Made by a program: the position numbers and the translations under genes
Shown: positions 16,932-25,386 of the stretch, piece after piece
Layout: each line of letters begins with the position of its first letter
Numbering within the stretch: position 1 is the stretch's first letter
NCBI GenBank assembly: GCA_934167165.1
Contig: CAKPKG010000012.1
Coordinates: forward strand, 1-35,295
Length of the DNA stretch: 35,295 nt
From: an uncultured Clostridia bacterium
GTDB lineage: Bacteria > Bacillota > Clostridia > TANB77 > CAG-508
Reading direction: 5' to 3'
Notes under the pieces: generated by a model
What the model was told of the DNA's origin: nothing
Databases searched by the model: none
The model's input: the letters and a program-made list of their open reading frames with translations, nothing else

Positions 16932-17198
16932 TTAGTTATCTTCGCCAATAATTACACCCCTTAATTCATTATAAATTTCTTCACTTATATTTTTTTCTAG
17001 TGCTCTTTCTAACCTTTTTGTTTTTATTACCTTTTCTAAACATTCTATGTTATCACATATATATGCTCCTCTTCCAGATAACTTTCCGGTTTTGTCTATT
17101 GAAATATTGCCGTCTTTTGATGCAACAATTCTAATCAATTCTTTTTTTTCTTTTTTTGTATTGCATCCCATGCACATTCTTTGTACAACTTTTTTCAT
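16932..17198 (-). CDS. rnpM: YlxR/RnpM RNA-binding protein
   Basis: 88 residues from the ATG at 17198, which has GGAAGGA at 8 nt; the frame runs 13 codons further upstream without support. The motifs RMCMGCNTKKEKKELIRIV and GRGAYICDNIECLEKVIK define the DUF448/YlxR family, including the two Cys-containing segments. In B. subtilis this protein binds the RNA of RNase P and modulates its activity. It lies between nusA and infB, as usual. Confidence 0.94.
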   Translation of the reverse strand: MKKVVQRMCMGCNTKKEKKELIRIVASKDGNISIDKTGKLSGRGAYICDNIECLEKVIKTKRLERALEKNISEEIYNELRGVIIGEDN

Positions 17199-17249
17199 AA
17201 AATTATCCTTCCTTTGGTTGGTCGCCGAGGACTGCAACCTCTTACATTG

Positions 17250-18356
17250 TTAATCTTCTTCTGTTGTTTCTTCCATTGTTTCTTCTGGCTCTTGTTTTTC
17301 TAATAATTCTCTAAATTGGCTCTCGCTTTTTATATCTATTTTCCAATTTGTAAGTTTTGCTGCTAAACGTGCATTCTGTCCAGCTTTTCCTATTGCTAGT
17401 GATAATTGATCATCTGGAACTATAACTTGTGCAAATTTTTCTTCTTCTTTTATATCTACAGCCATAACTTGTGCTGGTAATAATGCTGCTGATATAAATA
17501 TTGCTGGATCTTCATTCCACTCTATAACATCTATTTTTTCACCATTTAATTCATTTATGATATTTTGTATTCTTATACCTTTTTGTCCTACACAAGAACC
17601 AACTGGATCAATATTTTCGTTTGTAGAATATACTGCAACTTTACTTCTTGAACCAGCATCTCTTGATACGCTTTTTATTTCTATTAATCCTTCATATATT
17701 TCTGGTATTTCAAATTCAAATAATTTTCTTACAAAATCAGGATGACTTCTTGAAACTAAAACTTGTGGCACACCTTTTATTCCTCTTTCTACACTAACAA
17801 CATATGCTTTTATTTTATCATTTACTCTATATGTTTCTGTAGGTATTTGGTCTTTAACAGGCATTATTCCTTCTAGTTTTCCTAAATCTAATACTACTGT
17901 TCCACCTTCTGCTTTTTGTATTATTCCAGAAACTATTTCTCCTTTTCTGTCATTGTACTCTGTATATACCATATTTCTTTCTACTTCTCTTATTTTTTGT
18001 ACAATTACTTGTTTTGCAGTTTGTGCAGCTATTCTTCCGAAATTTCTAGGTATTATTTCTATTTCTATTTCATCACCAATTTTTGCATTTTTATTTTCTT
18101 TTTTTGCATCTTCTAGGCTCATTTCTAATTGGTCATCTAGGACTTCTTCTACTACTGTTTTTATAGTGTATACTTTTATATCTCCTGTATTTGCATCCAT
18201 AACCACTTTAACATTTTCAGCTGAATCAAAGTTCTTTTTATATGCTGTTACCAACGCTGTTTCTAATGACTCTAATAAATATTCTTTGCTTATTCCTCTT
18301 TCTTCTTCTAATTCTTCAATTGCTGTTATCAATTCTTTGCTTTCAATTGATTTCAT
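17250..18356 (-). CDS. nusA: transcription termination/antitermination factor NusA
   Basis: Binds RNA polymerase and nascent RNA, affecting pausing, termination and rRNA antitermination. The order is the N-terminal polymerase-binding domain (KELITAIEELEEERGISKEYLLESLETAL), an S1 domain (GEIVSGIIQKAEGGTVVLDLG) and two KH domains (VGQKGIRIQNI and LAIGKAGQNARLAAKLTNW). 368 residues from the ATG at 18356 (MKSIESKEL), preceded by AAGGATG; the frame extends eight codons upstream without a good site. The end is acidic, and the C-terminal repeats of proteobacterial NusA are absent, as in Firmicutes. Confidence 0.97.
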   Translation of the reverse strand: MKSIESKELITAIEELEEERGISKEYLLESLETALVTAYKKNFDSAENVKVVMDANTGDIKVYTIKTVVEEVLDDQLEMSLEDAKKENKNAKIGDEIEIEIIPRNFGRIAAQTAKQVIVQKIREVERNMVYTEYNDRKGEIVSGIIQKAEGGTVVLDLGKLEGIMPVKDQIPTETYRVNDKIKAYVVSVERGIKGVPQVLVSRSHPDFVRKLFEFEIPEIYEGLIEIKSVSRDAGSRSKVAVYSTNENIDPVGSCVGQKGIRIQNIINELNGEKIDVIEWNEDPAIFISAALLPAQVMAVDIKEEEKFAQVIVPDDQLSLAIGKAGQNARLAAKLTNWKIDIKSESQFRELLEKQEPEETMEETTEED

Positions 18357-18373
18357 TATAATCATCCTTTCTT

Positions 18374-18832
18374 TTACCAATTATACACAGTCTTTATTTG
18401 TGATATATTTTTTCTGTCTATATTTATTTGTTCTTCATTTTGATTAACTATTTCTATTTCAGTTTCATCAAAACCTTTAAGTATTCCTTTGTATTGTTTT
18501 TGACCTTCAAAAGGCTTAAATAACTTTATTTGTACTTCATTTCCAATATTGTCTGATAAATGTTTTTCTTTTTTTAAAACTCTTTCGATTCCTGGTGAAG
18601 ATACTTCTAAAAAATATTGTTCTGGTATTAAGTCTTCTTTATCTAACAATTCTGTTATGTTGTTGCTTACTTTTTCACAATCATTTAAGTCTATTCCTTT
18701 TTTAGAATCAATGTATATTCTTAAGAAATAGTCTTTGGCTTCTTTTACATATTCTACGTCATAAAGTTCATAACCCAATTCTTCTATGTTTTTTCTAATA
18801 AGGTTTTCAACCTTTTCTTCTATTTTTGCCAA
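18374..18832 (-). CDS. rimP: ribosome maturation factor RimP
   Basis: Assists assembly of the 30S subunit. 152 residues with the family pattern ELGYELYDVEYVKEAKDYFLRIYID and FLEVSSPGIERVLKKEKH. It starts with TTG at 18832 (TTG GCA AAA), supported by AAGGAG at 6-7 nt and the lack of an in-frame ATG. It is the first gene of the rimP-nusA-rnpM-infB-rbfA-nrnA-truB operon, with a promoter at 18904-18932 and a leader hairpin. Confidence 0.95.
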   Translation of the reverse strand: MAKIEEKVENLIRKNIEELGYELYDVEYVKEAKDYFLRIYIDSKKGIDLNDCEKVSNNITELLDKEDLIPEQYFLEVSSPGIERVLKKEKHLSDNIGNEVQIKLFKPFEGQKQYKGILKGFDETEIEIVNQNEEQINIDRKNISQIKTVYNW

Positions 18833-18853
18833 TTTTTTCTCCTTTTCATGATT

Positions 18854-18880
18854 GAAGAGTGGGATTTGTTCCCACTCTTC
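18854..18880 (-). promoter_or_regulatory. leader hairpin before rimP
   Basis: GAAGAGTGGGA/TCCCACTCTTC is a perfect 11-bp stem with a 5-nt loop, in the 5' leader between promoter and ribosome binding site. No T tract follows on the minus strand, so it is not a terminator; a role in mRNA stability or control of the operon is possible. Confidence 0.65.
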
Positions 18881-18903
18881 TAGTATTTTACAATTGCTTT
18901 ATT

Positions 18904-18932
18904 ATTATATACTCATTTTTTGAAAAAATCAA
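18904..18932 (-). promoter_or_regulatory. sigma-A promoter of the rimP-truB operon
   Basis: On the minus strand TTGATT (18932-18927), 17-bp spacer, TATAAT (18909-18904). It lies 70-100 nt before the rimP start. Confidence 0.75.
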
Positions 18933-18983
18933 GTATTTTAGGCATTTTTATTCATTTGGTGTTTTTATACACTTAATTTAGGT

Positions 18984-19178
18984 AAATTGGATTTTCTTTA
19001 ATTGATGTGTGAAGTGTGATGTTGGAAGTGGGATGGATCAGTAAGAGTGTATCGCATATGCCTAAAACAAATTATTTGCAAATGCTATATGAGTTGTTGC
19101 TGCCATCGGCGACCCATACAACGTTTGCAATAAATCTCACCTCCCACCTCACACATCGCACCTCTCGCCTCAATTAAA
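18984..19178. repeat. palindromic intergenic element, copy 1
   Basis: Begins AAATTGGATTTTCTTTAATT, continues with GTGTGA-type short repeats (GATGTGTGAAGTGTGATG), and ends with the inverse (CACCTCACACATCGCACC...CAATTAAA). The centre carries a weaker inverted repeat (ATTATTTGCAAAT/GTTTGCAATAAAT). It fills most of the 364-nt gap between rimP and the sortase gene. Ends match copies at 23222-23370 and 28901-29033. Confidence 0.75.
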
Positions 19179-19244
19179 GCATTTTATATTTTTTAATAGC
19201 TTGATCATGTATATTTATTTTATATTTATGTACACTAATATATT

Positions 19245-19883
19245 ATGAATCAAATATTATATACTGGTAATAGTTCTAAAAATACTTTGATAAAGAAAAA
19301 TCGTTTTTTTAAATTTATTCTATATTTCTCACTTTCTATATTTTTGTCTTCACTTACTTATTTTTGTATGTATTTATATGATACTAAAAAACAAGAAAAA
19401 TTGGCTTCAAATTTAATTAATTCTTTTAACATTGATAGTTTATACTCAACAGACAAAGATTATACTGTTGTAAGATTAAATGCCTATGCTGAGGCTACAG
19501 TAATTGGTATTATTAAGATTGATAAAATAGGAATTGAATATCCTATACTTTCTGAAACTACGGATGAAGCACTTAAAATTGCTCCTTGCAAGTTTTTTGG
19601 TCCTGATCCAAATAAAGTAGGTAACCTCTGTATTGCTGGACACAATTTTGATGATGATCGTTTTTTTAGTAAACTTCATTTATTAAATATAGATGACATC
19701 ATCAATATTTATGCACCTTCAAATGTTTGTGTATCATATAAAGTATTTGATATGTATGAAATTGAAAAAAATGATATGTCATGTACTTCTCAAAATACTA
19801 ATGGAAAAAAAGAAATTACTTTGATTACCTGCAATAACTCAAATAAAAAAAGATTTATCGTTAAAGCTAGAGAAATGGTATAA
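19245..19883 (+). CDS. sortase (cysteine transpeptidase)
   Basis: 212 residues; the only protein gene on the plus strand. Residues 20-45 form an N-terminal membrane anchor (FFKFILYFSLSIFLSSLTYF). The sortase core has GIIKIDKIGIEYPIL (88-102), the catalytic His133 in IAGHN, the catalytic Cys196 in TLITC (192-196) and Arg203 after it. Sortases cleave C-terminal sorting signals and join surface proteins to peptidoglycan; the class (D or E-like) is uncertain. No ribosome binding site precedes the ATG at 19245, so the start or expression level is unusual. The convergent gene at 20049 encodes a probable substrate. Confidence 0.88.
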   Translation: MNQILYTGNSSKNTLIKKNRFFKFILYFSLSIFLSSLTYFCMYLYDTKKQEKLASNLINSFNIDSLYSTDKDYTVVRLNAYAEATVIGIIKIDKIGIEYPILSETTDEALKIAPCKFFGPDPNKVGNLCIAGHNFDDDRFFSKLHLLNIDDIINIYAPSNVCVSYKVFDMYEIEKNDMSCTSQNTNGKKEITLITCNNSNKKRFIVKAREMV

Positions 19884-20013
19884 TAAAGTTACTTAAGTCA
19901 CCCTTTGTTCTCGCCGATTTGAGTTTTTGAATAGAACGAGAAAATCTCAAAGGCAATAGCAATTATAACATTTTTTATATACTAGGAAATGAGAATTTTT
20001 CTAGTATACAAAA

Positions 20014-20038
20014 AAAGAACTACTAATTGTAGTTCTTT
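20014..20038. terminator. bidirectional terminator between sortase and its convergent neighbour
   Basis: AAAGAACTAC/GTAGTTCTTT forms a 10-bp stem with a 5-nt loop, flanked by A's on the left and TTTAATTA on the right; it can serve both convergent genes. Confidence 0.85.
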
Positions 20039-20048
20039 AATTATTCAT

Positions 20049-20414
20049 TTATACATTATATTGTCTTATTTTTCTATAAGCATATACTGCAGAAACTCCA
20101 CATATAGCTATTATAAATACTATTGAATAATCCACACCAGCATCTGCATGTTCTGAAGCATTTGCTGTATTTGCATTATTGTTTACATTTTTATTTGTGT
20201 TTTTATTTGTATTCAAGTTAGAATTTGTGTCTTTATTTGAATTTCCATTTTCAACATTTTGATTTCTATCTTTTATTTGTTCAGGTGTTCCATTTTCATT
20301 ACCTGTTGCGAATACATTAAGTATATCCTCTGTTGCAAATACGTTTGTTTTTGCTGCTAAAACTACTAAAGCAATAGCTAATATACATATTATTACTTTT
20401 TTTACATTTGACAT
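20049..20414 (-). CDS. small Asn-rich surface protein, probable sortase substrate
   Basis: 121 residues. An N-terminal signal peptide (KKVIICILAIALVVLAAKTNVFA) is followed by a low-complexity linker of N, T, K (NLNTNKNTNKNVNNNANT), then HADAGVDYS, a hydrophobic helix (IVFIIAICGVSAVYAY) and a basic tail (RKIRQYNV). This is the layout of a sortase cell-wall sorting signal, but the LPXTG pentapeptide is replaced by a variant around ADAGVD. Convergent with the sortase gene at 19245. If not a substrate it would be a simple membrane protein. Confidence 0.65.
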   Translation of the reverse strand: MSNVKKVIICILAIALVVLAAKTNVFATEDILNVFATGNENGTPEQIKDRNQNVENGNSNKDTNSNLNTNKNTNKNVNNNANTANASEHADAGVDYSIVFIIAICGVSAVYAYRKIRQYNV

Positions 20415-20562
20415 AATTATTATCTCCTTTATATCACACTACATTATTATTATAAGTTGTCCTTTAATATTTATACTACATTTTTTCAATTATTGCAATA
20501 GTTTGCCAAATATTTTTTTAATTTTATAAAAAAATATTTATTTTTCGACATTTTATTTAATT

Positions 20563-21654
20563 CTAAACGTTAAACTTAAATAAAACTATGTCCCCTTCTT
20601 GCATTATATATTCTTTTCCTTCTGACCTAATTAATCCTTTTTCTCTTGCAGCATTCATTGAGCCTTCTTTTATTAAATCATCATAAGAAACAATCTCTGC
20701 TTTTATAAATCCTCTTTGTATATCTGAATGTATTTTTCCTGCTGCAACTGGTGCTTTTGTTCCTTTTTTTATTGTCCATGCTCTTACTTCTGGTTCTCCG
20801 GCTGTTAAAAATGACATTAATCCTAATACTGAATAGCTTTCTCTTATAACTCTATCTAATCCAGATTCTTTTAGTCCCAATGCTTCTAACATTTCTTTTT
20901 TATCTGCTTCTTCTAGGCTTGTTAATTCTTCTTCAATTTTTGCACAAAGTGGAATTGCTATGCTATTTTCATTTTTCACATATTCTTTTACTTTTTTTAC
21001 ATTTTCATCATTTTCTGCATCTGATAATTGTTCTTCTGACACATTGCATATGTATAAAATTGGTTTTGCTGTAAGAAGCATTGCATCTTTTAATATTAGT
21101 TTTTCATCATCATTAAGTTCTAATGTTCTGGCAGGTTTTTCTGCCTCTAGATGCTGTTTTATTTTTTCTAGGCAATCGATTTCTTCTTGATATTTTTTAT
21201 CTGCTTTTAGATTTTTCTTTGCTTTTTCTAATCTTTTTTCTACTGTTTCAATATCTGCTAATATTAACTCTAAATTTATTGTTTCTATATCTCTAATTGG
21301 ATTTATACTTCCATCTACATGTACTATATTAGGATCTTCAAAACATCTTACAACTTGTGCTATTGCATCAACTTCTCTAATATGGGCTAGGAATTTGTTA
21401 CCTAATCCTTCTCCTTTGCTTGCTCCTTTTACAAGGCCAGCAATATCAACAAATTCTACAATTGCATGAGTTATTTTTTGTGTGTTATACATTTTTCCTA
21501 AAACATCTAATCTTTCATCTGGTACTGGTACAACACCCACATTTGGTTCTATTGTACAGAATGGATAGTTTGCGCATTCTGCTCCTGCATTTGTTATACT
21601 ATTAAACATTGTACTCTTGCCTACATTTGGCAAACCTACTATTCCTATTTTCAT
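20563..21654 (-). CDS. ychF: Obg-like P-loop ATPase/GTPase YchF
   Basis: A ribosome-associated P-loop ATPase of the Obg/OLA1 group, linked to stress responses. 363 residues from the ATG at 21654, which follows AGAGGAA at 7 nt; the frame runs nine codons further without support. Motifs: P-loop GLPNVGKST, switch region YPFCTIEPNVGVV, DIAGLVKGASKGEGLGN, the altered G4 region (ILYICNVSEE) that gives ATP preference, and a C-terminal TGS domain (RAWTIKKGTKAPVAAGKIHSDI and GEVVLF-like end). tRNA-Thr lies just upstream. Confidence 0.96.
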   Translation of the reverse strand: MKIGIVGLPNVGKSTMFNSITNAGAECANYPFCTIEPNVGVVPVPDERLDVLGKMYNTQKITHAIVEFVDIAGLVKGASKGEGLGNKFLAHIREVDAIAQVVRCFEDPNIVHVDGSINPIRDIETINLELILADIETVEKRLEKAKKNLKADKKYQEEIDCLEKIKQHLEAEKPARTLELNDDEKLILKDAMLLTAKPILYICNVSEEQLSDAENDENVKKVKEYVKNENSIAIPLCAKIEEELTSLEEADKKEMLEALGLKESGLDRVIRESYSVLGLMSFLTAGEPEVRAWTIKKGTKAPVAAGKIHSDIQRGFIKAEIVSYDDLIKEGSMNAAREKGLIRSEGKEYIMQEGDIVLFKFNV

Positions 21655-21691
21655 ACTAATTCCTCTTTTCCCTATATGCACTTTTATTTTT

Positions 21692-21767
21692 TGGAGCTTC
21701 CAGCCGGAATCGAACCGGCGACCCCTGCCTTACCATGGCAGTGCTCTACCTACTGAGCTATAGAAGC
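21692..21767 (-). tRNA. tRNA-Thr(GGT)
   Basis: Acceptor GCTTCTA/TGGAAGC (one G-T pair), D arm GCTCAGTAGGTAGAGC, anticodon stem CTGCC/GGCAG enclosing ATGGTAA (anticodon GGT), T arm CCGGTTCGATTCCGG, encoded CCA. It lies in the 100-nt gap between ychF and sigH. Confidence 0.95.
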
Positions 21768-21781
21768 ACATAAGATGAGGA

Positions 21782-22451
21782 TTATTCCTCCTCATCTACT
21801 ATATTTCTAATTGCTTTTTTTCTAATTCTTTGTATTGCATTATCTACTGACTTTACCGGCGTATCAAGTTTTTCTGCAATTTTTACATAGCTTTCTCCGT
21901 TTTACAAACCTACTTAAAACTTGTTTTTCAAAATCGCTTAAATGCTCATCTATTTTTGTCCCCACTTTTTTATAATATTCCTTTTTTGTTATTGTATCTA
22001 ATGGGTCTTCAACTGTTTTAGAATTAAAACATTCTATTAAAGAAGTATCGTCATCGTCTTCATATACAGAAGTATTTAGAGATACTGAAGAATTAAGAGG
22101 TATATGTTTTTGTCTGTTTGATGTTTTTATTGCTGTAATCAATTGCCTTTCTATACACAAATTAGCAAATGATTTAAAAGAATTTTGCTTGTCCACCTCA
22201 AAGTTTTTTACAGCTTTATAAAGGCCAATCATAGCCTCCTGAACGATATCTTCTTTTTCTGCGCCAACAATAAAATACTTACTTACCTTCATATTAACAA
22301 GGTTTTTGTATCTTTCAAATAAATATTCTAATGCCTCTTCTTTTCCTTCTTTTGCAAAAGTTACTAATTGTTCATCTGTTTTATTATTTAAATCGTCATC
22401 AAATGAATACGCTAATTTACACTGTGCCATCTGTTTTACTTTTGCCTCCAT
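21782..22451 (-). CDS. sigH: sporulation sigma factor SigH, joined by a CGG +1 frameshift
   Basis: Sigma factor that starts the sporulation cascade. Region 2 (EALEYLFERYKNLVNMKVSKYF, EDIVQEAMIGLYKAVKNF) and the linker (KTSNRQKHIPLNSSVSLN) are intact, but the zero frame breaks inside region 4 at GTA AAA CGG. Skipping the C of CGG gives VKGESYVKIAEKLDTPVKSV and a helix-turn-helix ending NIVDEEE (stop 21782-21784): a 222-aa protein, close to the usual 218. Read without the shift, it ends RRKLCKNCRKT and lacks the -35 recognition helix. A longer frame starts with TTG at 22499, but that TTG is part of the -35 box, so I place the start at ATG 22451; ATG 22430 is also possible. Confidence 0.88.
21897..21899 (-). 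other. CGG recoding site in sigH
   Basis: Zero frame GTA AAA CGG AGA AAG; skipping the C gives AAA GGA GAA AGC TAT. CGG follows codon 184, and the residue becomes Gly at the turn between region 4 helices. Confidence 0.85.
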
Positions 22452-22470
22452 ATCAATTGAATTTGACCTT

Positions 22471-22499
22471 ATTATATTAGCTAAACGTAGTAAAGTCAA
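22471..22499 (-). promoter_or_regulatory. sigma-A-like promoter of sigH
   Basis: TTGACT (22499-22494), 17-bp spacer, TATAAT (22476-22471) on the minus strand, just past the dtd stop. It lets sigH be transcribed apart from the dtd operon and rules out the TTG start. Confidence 0.8.
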
Positions 22500-22509
22500 T
22501 AGTTTCGAA

Positions 22510-22947
22510 TTATTTTTCCAAAATTATAGTAACAGGTCCGTCATTTAATAAAGTTACCTTCATATCTGCTCCAAAAATACCTCTTTCAACTTTTTTGACT
22601 TTTTCTTTACATCTCTCTATAAAATACTCATACATTTCATTTGCTTTTTTAGGTTCCATTGCCTCAACAAAGCTTGGTCTATTGCCTTTTTCGCAGTTTG
22701 CATAAAGCGTAAATTGTGAGACTATTAAAAGCTCTCCTTCTACATCATTTATAGACAAATTCATTTTCTCGTTTTCATCTTCGAATATTCTTAATTTGCA
22801 TAGTTTTTCCGCTAAAGCATCTGCTTGGTCTATTGTGTCTCCCTCTTTTACTCCAAATAATACTAAATAACCTTTGTTTATTTTTCCTACTATTTTTTTA
22901 TCTACTTCTACTTGTGCATTTGCTACTCTTTGTATAACTAATTTCAT
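22510..22947 (-). CDS. dtd: D-aminoacyl-tRNA deacylase
   Basis: Hydrolyses D-amino acids (and Gly on the wrong tRNA) from mischarged tRNAs. 145 residues, the standard size. Active-site motifs: SQFTLYANCEKGNRPSF in the middle and the NxGPVT element (NDGPVTI) at the C-terminus. MKLVIQRV start preceded by AAAAGGAG. Last gene of the nadE-punA-pgsA-ligA-unknown-dtd series, 14 nt after the 81-aa gene. Confidence 0.96.
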   Translation of the reverse strand: MKLVIQRVANAQVEVDKKIVGKINKGYLVLFGVKEGDTIDQADALAEKLCKLRIFEDENEKMNLSINDVEGELLIVSQFTLYANCEKGNRPSFVEAMEPKKANEMYEYFIERCKEKVKKVERGIFGADMKVTLLNDGPVTIILEK

Positions 22948-22961
22948 GATTTTTCTCCTTT

Positions 22962-23207
22962 TTATATTTTTGTATCTATTTTATATTCTATTTCTTCCAT
23001 AAAAGGATGGATTTCTTTTACCGCTTTTAATGTTATAATTTGGGTTTTTGGATGAGGTCCCTTTCCATTAAAATTGACTATTTCTTTTGAATAGCAATTT
23101 TTTGTAAGTTTGCTAAGTAAGTACCTTGTATTCATATAAGTGTAATATATTTGATAACCATCATTTAAGTCTTTCCATAATTGTTCGAAACTGTAGTCTT
23201 TATTCAT
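22962..23207 (-). CDS. 81-residue protein of unknown function
   Basis: Starts at the ATG at 23207 after a perfect AAGGAG at 5 nt (MNKDYSFEQLWKDLNDG). The frame is open upstream to 23360, but that part is the translation of the palindromic element 23222-23370 and is not coding. The product is compact and soluble, with YQIYYTYMNTRYLLSKLTKN and KTQIITLKAVKEIHPFMEE; no cysteine or catalytic motif stands out. It sits between ligA and dtd and is probably co-transcribed. I do not recognise the family. Confidence 0.75.
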   Translation of the reverse strand: MNKDYSFEQLWKDLNDGYQIYYTYMNTRYLLSKLTKNCYSKEIVNFNGKGPHPKTQIITLKAVKEIHPFMEEIEYKIDTKI

Positions 23208-23221
23208 TTTATCTCCTTTAT

Positions 23222-23370
23222 AAATTGGAATTTGTTTAATTGATGTGAGAGGTGTGATGTGTGAACAAATGGGGACAGACCCCTTTTGTTTCTCTAGCAA
23301 CAAAAGGGGTCTGTCCCCATTTGTTCCTACAAGTCCCCCCTCCAACATCACACATCTCACCTCAATTAAA
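23222..23370. repeat. palindromic intergenic element, copy 2, with GGGGACAGACCCC core
   Basis: Outer ends AAATTGGAATTTGTTTAATT... and ...CAATTAAACAA, then GTGAGAGGTGTGATGTGTGA paired with TCACACATCTCACC-type sequence. The core is a perfect 24-bp inverted repeat (23265-23288 with 23301-23324; centre CTCTAG-containing loop) of the ATGGGGACAGACCCC type. The right end overlaps the ligA stop codon (23366-23368). Same family as 18984-19178 and 28901-29033. Confidence 0.85.
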
Positions 23371-25345
23371 CAATCATTTCTTGAAATTCTTGTTCTGTTA
23401 TTATTTTTACTCCTAGTGATTCCGCTTTTGTTAGCTTGCTTCCAGCCTCTTCTCCTGCTAAAACATAGTCTGTTTTTTTAGATACAGAACTTGAAGTTTT
23501 TCCACCAAAGCTTTCTATAATACTACTTGCCTCTTCACGGGTATAGTTTTCTAATGAGCCTGTTAATACAAATGTTTTTCCTTCAAATCTGTTATCACTA
23601 TTTGTTTCTTCTTTTAACTCCATATTTACATTTGCTTTTTCTAATCTATTTAGCAAATCTTGTGTTTGATTTTGTTTAAAGAATTCATAAATGCTTTTTG
23701 CTGTAATTTCTCCTACGTCATCTGTCATTATTAATTCTTCTAATGTAGCATTTTTTAAATTCTCCATTGTTTTAAATCTTCTTGCGAGTGTTTTTGCAGA
23801 TTTTGTTCCAATGTGCCTTATTCCAATTGCACAAATTAATCTGTCTAAATCATTGTTTTTACTTTGTTCTATTGCATCTATTAAGTTTTTTGCAAATTTC
23901 TTTCCATCTTTTTTTAGGCTTTCTATATCTTCTTGTTTTAAATAGTATATATCTGCAATTGTTTCTATTAATTTGTTGTTATATAATTGCTCTACTATTT
24001 TTTCGCCTAATCCCTCAATATTCATTCCTTCTTTTGAAGCAAAATGAATGATATTTCTTAAGTTTTGAGCTTTGCACTCAACTCCTATACATCTTACAGC
24101 TGCTTCTCCCTCTTCTCTTACAGCTTCTGCCCCACAAACAGGGCAAGTTTTTGGCATTTCAAAATCTTTTTCATTGCCTGTCCTTTTTTCTACTAATGCT
24201 TTTACTACCTCTGGAATAACATCTCCAGCTTTTTGTATTAGTATGTGGTCACCTATTTTTAATTCTTTTTCTTTTATAAAATCTTCATTATGAAGAGTTG
24301 TTTTAGATATTTTAGACCCTGCAACCACTACTGGTTCTAATATCGCCATTGGTGTAATTACTCCTGTTCTTCCAACATTACAAACAATATCTTTTAATAT
24401 TGTTTCTTTTTGCTCTGGTGGGTATTTATATGCAATAGCCCATTTTGGTACTTTAAATGTTGTACCAATTTTTTCTCTTGAATCTAAATCATCAACTTTT
24501 ATAACTGCTCCATCTATTCCAAATGGAATTTTTTCTCTATCTTCACCTATTTTTTCTATTGCCTTTATCGCTTCTTTTATGTTATTGCAAAATATTTTTA
24601 TAGGATTTACATTAAAGCCTATTTTTTCTAAATATAGTAAAGATTCATAATGTGATGTAAATTTTATTGTATCACTTTTTTGAACATTAAAAATGTAAAT
24701 ATCAAGAGGTCTAGTAGCAGTAATTGAGCTGTCTAGCTGTCTTAATGAACCCGCTGCTAAATTTCTTGCATTTGCAAATTTATTTTCCTCATCTTGTTTT
24801 TCGTTTAATTCATCAAAGTCTTTTTTAGATATAAAAACTTCTCCTCTTACTACTATGTCTATATTTTCTTTTAACTTTTTAGGAATATTTTTAATAGTTT
24901 TTAAATTGTCTGTAATATCTTCGCCAACTTGTCCATTTCCTCTTGTTGCGCCTCTTACAAATTCACCATTTTTATATTCTAGCGCAACTGATAATCCATC
25001 TATTTTTGTTTCTACAACATATTTAATATTATCATCAAATTTTTTCATTCTTTCGTCAAAGCTATATAACTCATCAAAAGAAAATACATCTTGCAAACTT
25101 TGAAGTGGCACAATATGTGTTACCTTTTCAAACCCTTCTTTTACAGTTCCTCCAACTTTTTGAGTTAGTGAATCTTTGCTTATAAACTCTGGAAATTCCC
25201 TTTCCAAATTTTTAAGTTCATTCATCAGCATATCATATTCAAAATCTGATATTTCTGGTTCATCTTCATCATAGTATTTTTTAGCATAATATGCTGTAAG
25301 TTTATTTAATTCATCAATACGTTTTTTGGCTTTTTGCTTGTCCAA
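23366..25345 (-). CDS. ligA: NAD-dependent DNA ligase
   Basis: Seals nicks in replication and repair, using NAD. 659 residues with domain Ia (AYYAKKYYDEDEPEISDFEYD), the adenylation motif ETKIDGLSVAL (active-site Lys), OB-fold (VGRTGVITPMAILEPV), four-Cys zinc finger (CPVCG...CIGVECKAQN), helix-hairpin-helix repeats and a C-terminal BRCT domain (GKTFVLTGSLENYTREEASSIIESFGG). It starts with TTG at 25345 (TTG GAC AAG), with AAGGAGGAG at 7 nt. The 3' end touches palindromic copy 2. Confidence 0.97.
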   Translation of the reverse strand: MDKQKAKKRIDELNKLTAYYAKKYYDEDEPEISDFEYDMLMNELKNLEREFPEFISKDSLTQKVGGTVKEGFEKVTHIVPLQSLQDVFSFDELYSFDERMKKFDDNIKYVVETKIDGLSVALEYKNGEFVRGATRGNGQVGEDITDNLKTIKNIPKKLKENIDIVVRGEVFISKKDFDELNEKQDEENKFANARNLAAGSLRQLDSSITATRPLDIYIFNVQKSDTIKFTSHYESLLYLEKIGFNVNPIKIFCNNIKEAIKAIEKIGEDREKIPFGIDGAVIKVDDLDSREKIGTTFKVPKWAIAYKYPPEQKETILKDIVCNVGRTGVITPMAILEPVVVAGSKISKTTLHNEDFIKEKELKIGDHILIQKAGDVIPEVVKALVEKRTGNEKDFEMPKTCPVCGAEAVREEGEAAVRCIGVECKAQNLRNIIHFASKEGMNIEGLGEKIVEQLYNNKLIETIADIYYLKQEDIESLKKDGKKFAKNLIDAIEQSKNNDLDRLICAIGIRHIGTKSAKTLARRFKTMENLKNATLEELIMTDDVGEITAKSIYEFFKQNQTQDLLNRLEKANVNMELKEETNSDNRFEGKTFVLTGSLENYTREEASSIIESFGGKTSSSVSKKTDYVLAGEEAGSKLTKAESLGVKIITEQEFQEMIV

Positions 25346-25386
25346 TTAAGCTCCTCCTTTGTTAAAAATATATCCTAAAGTTTTCA

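Noticed and set aside
19900..19950. Weak nested inverted repeats (TTCTCG/CGAGAA, TTTGAG/CTCAAA) after the sortase gene
   Set aside because: Short and interleaved; the stronger palindrome at 20014-20038 explains termination better.
22452..22499. TTG start for sigH at 22499
   Set aside because: The TTG is the first three bases of a TTGACT-N17-TATAAT promoter; the transcript begins downstream of it.
23208..23360. Upstream extension of the 81-aa ORF (MRCVMLEGGLVGTNGDRP...)
   Set aside because: It is a translation of palindromic copy 2; the AAGGAG just before the ATG at 23207 decides the start.
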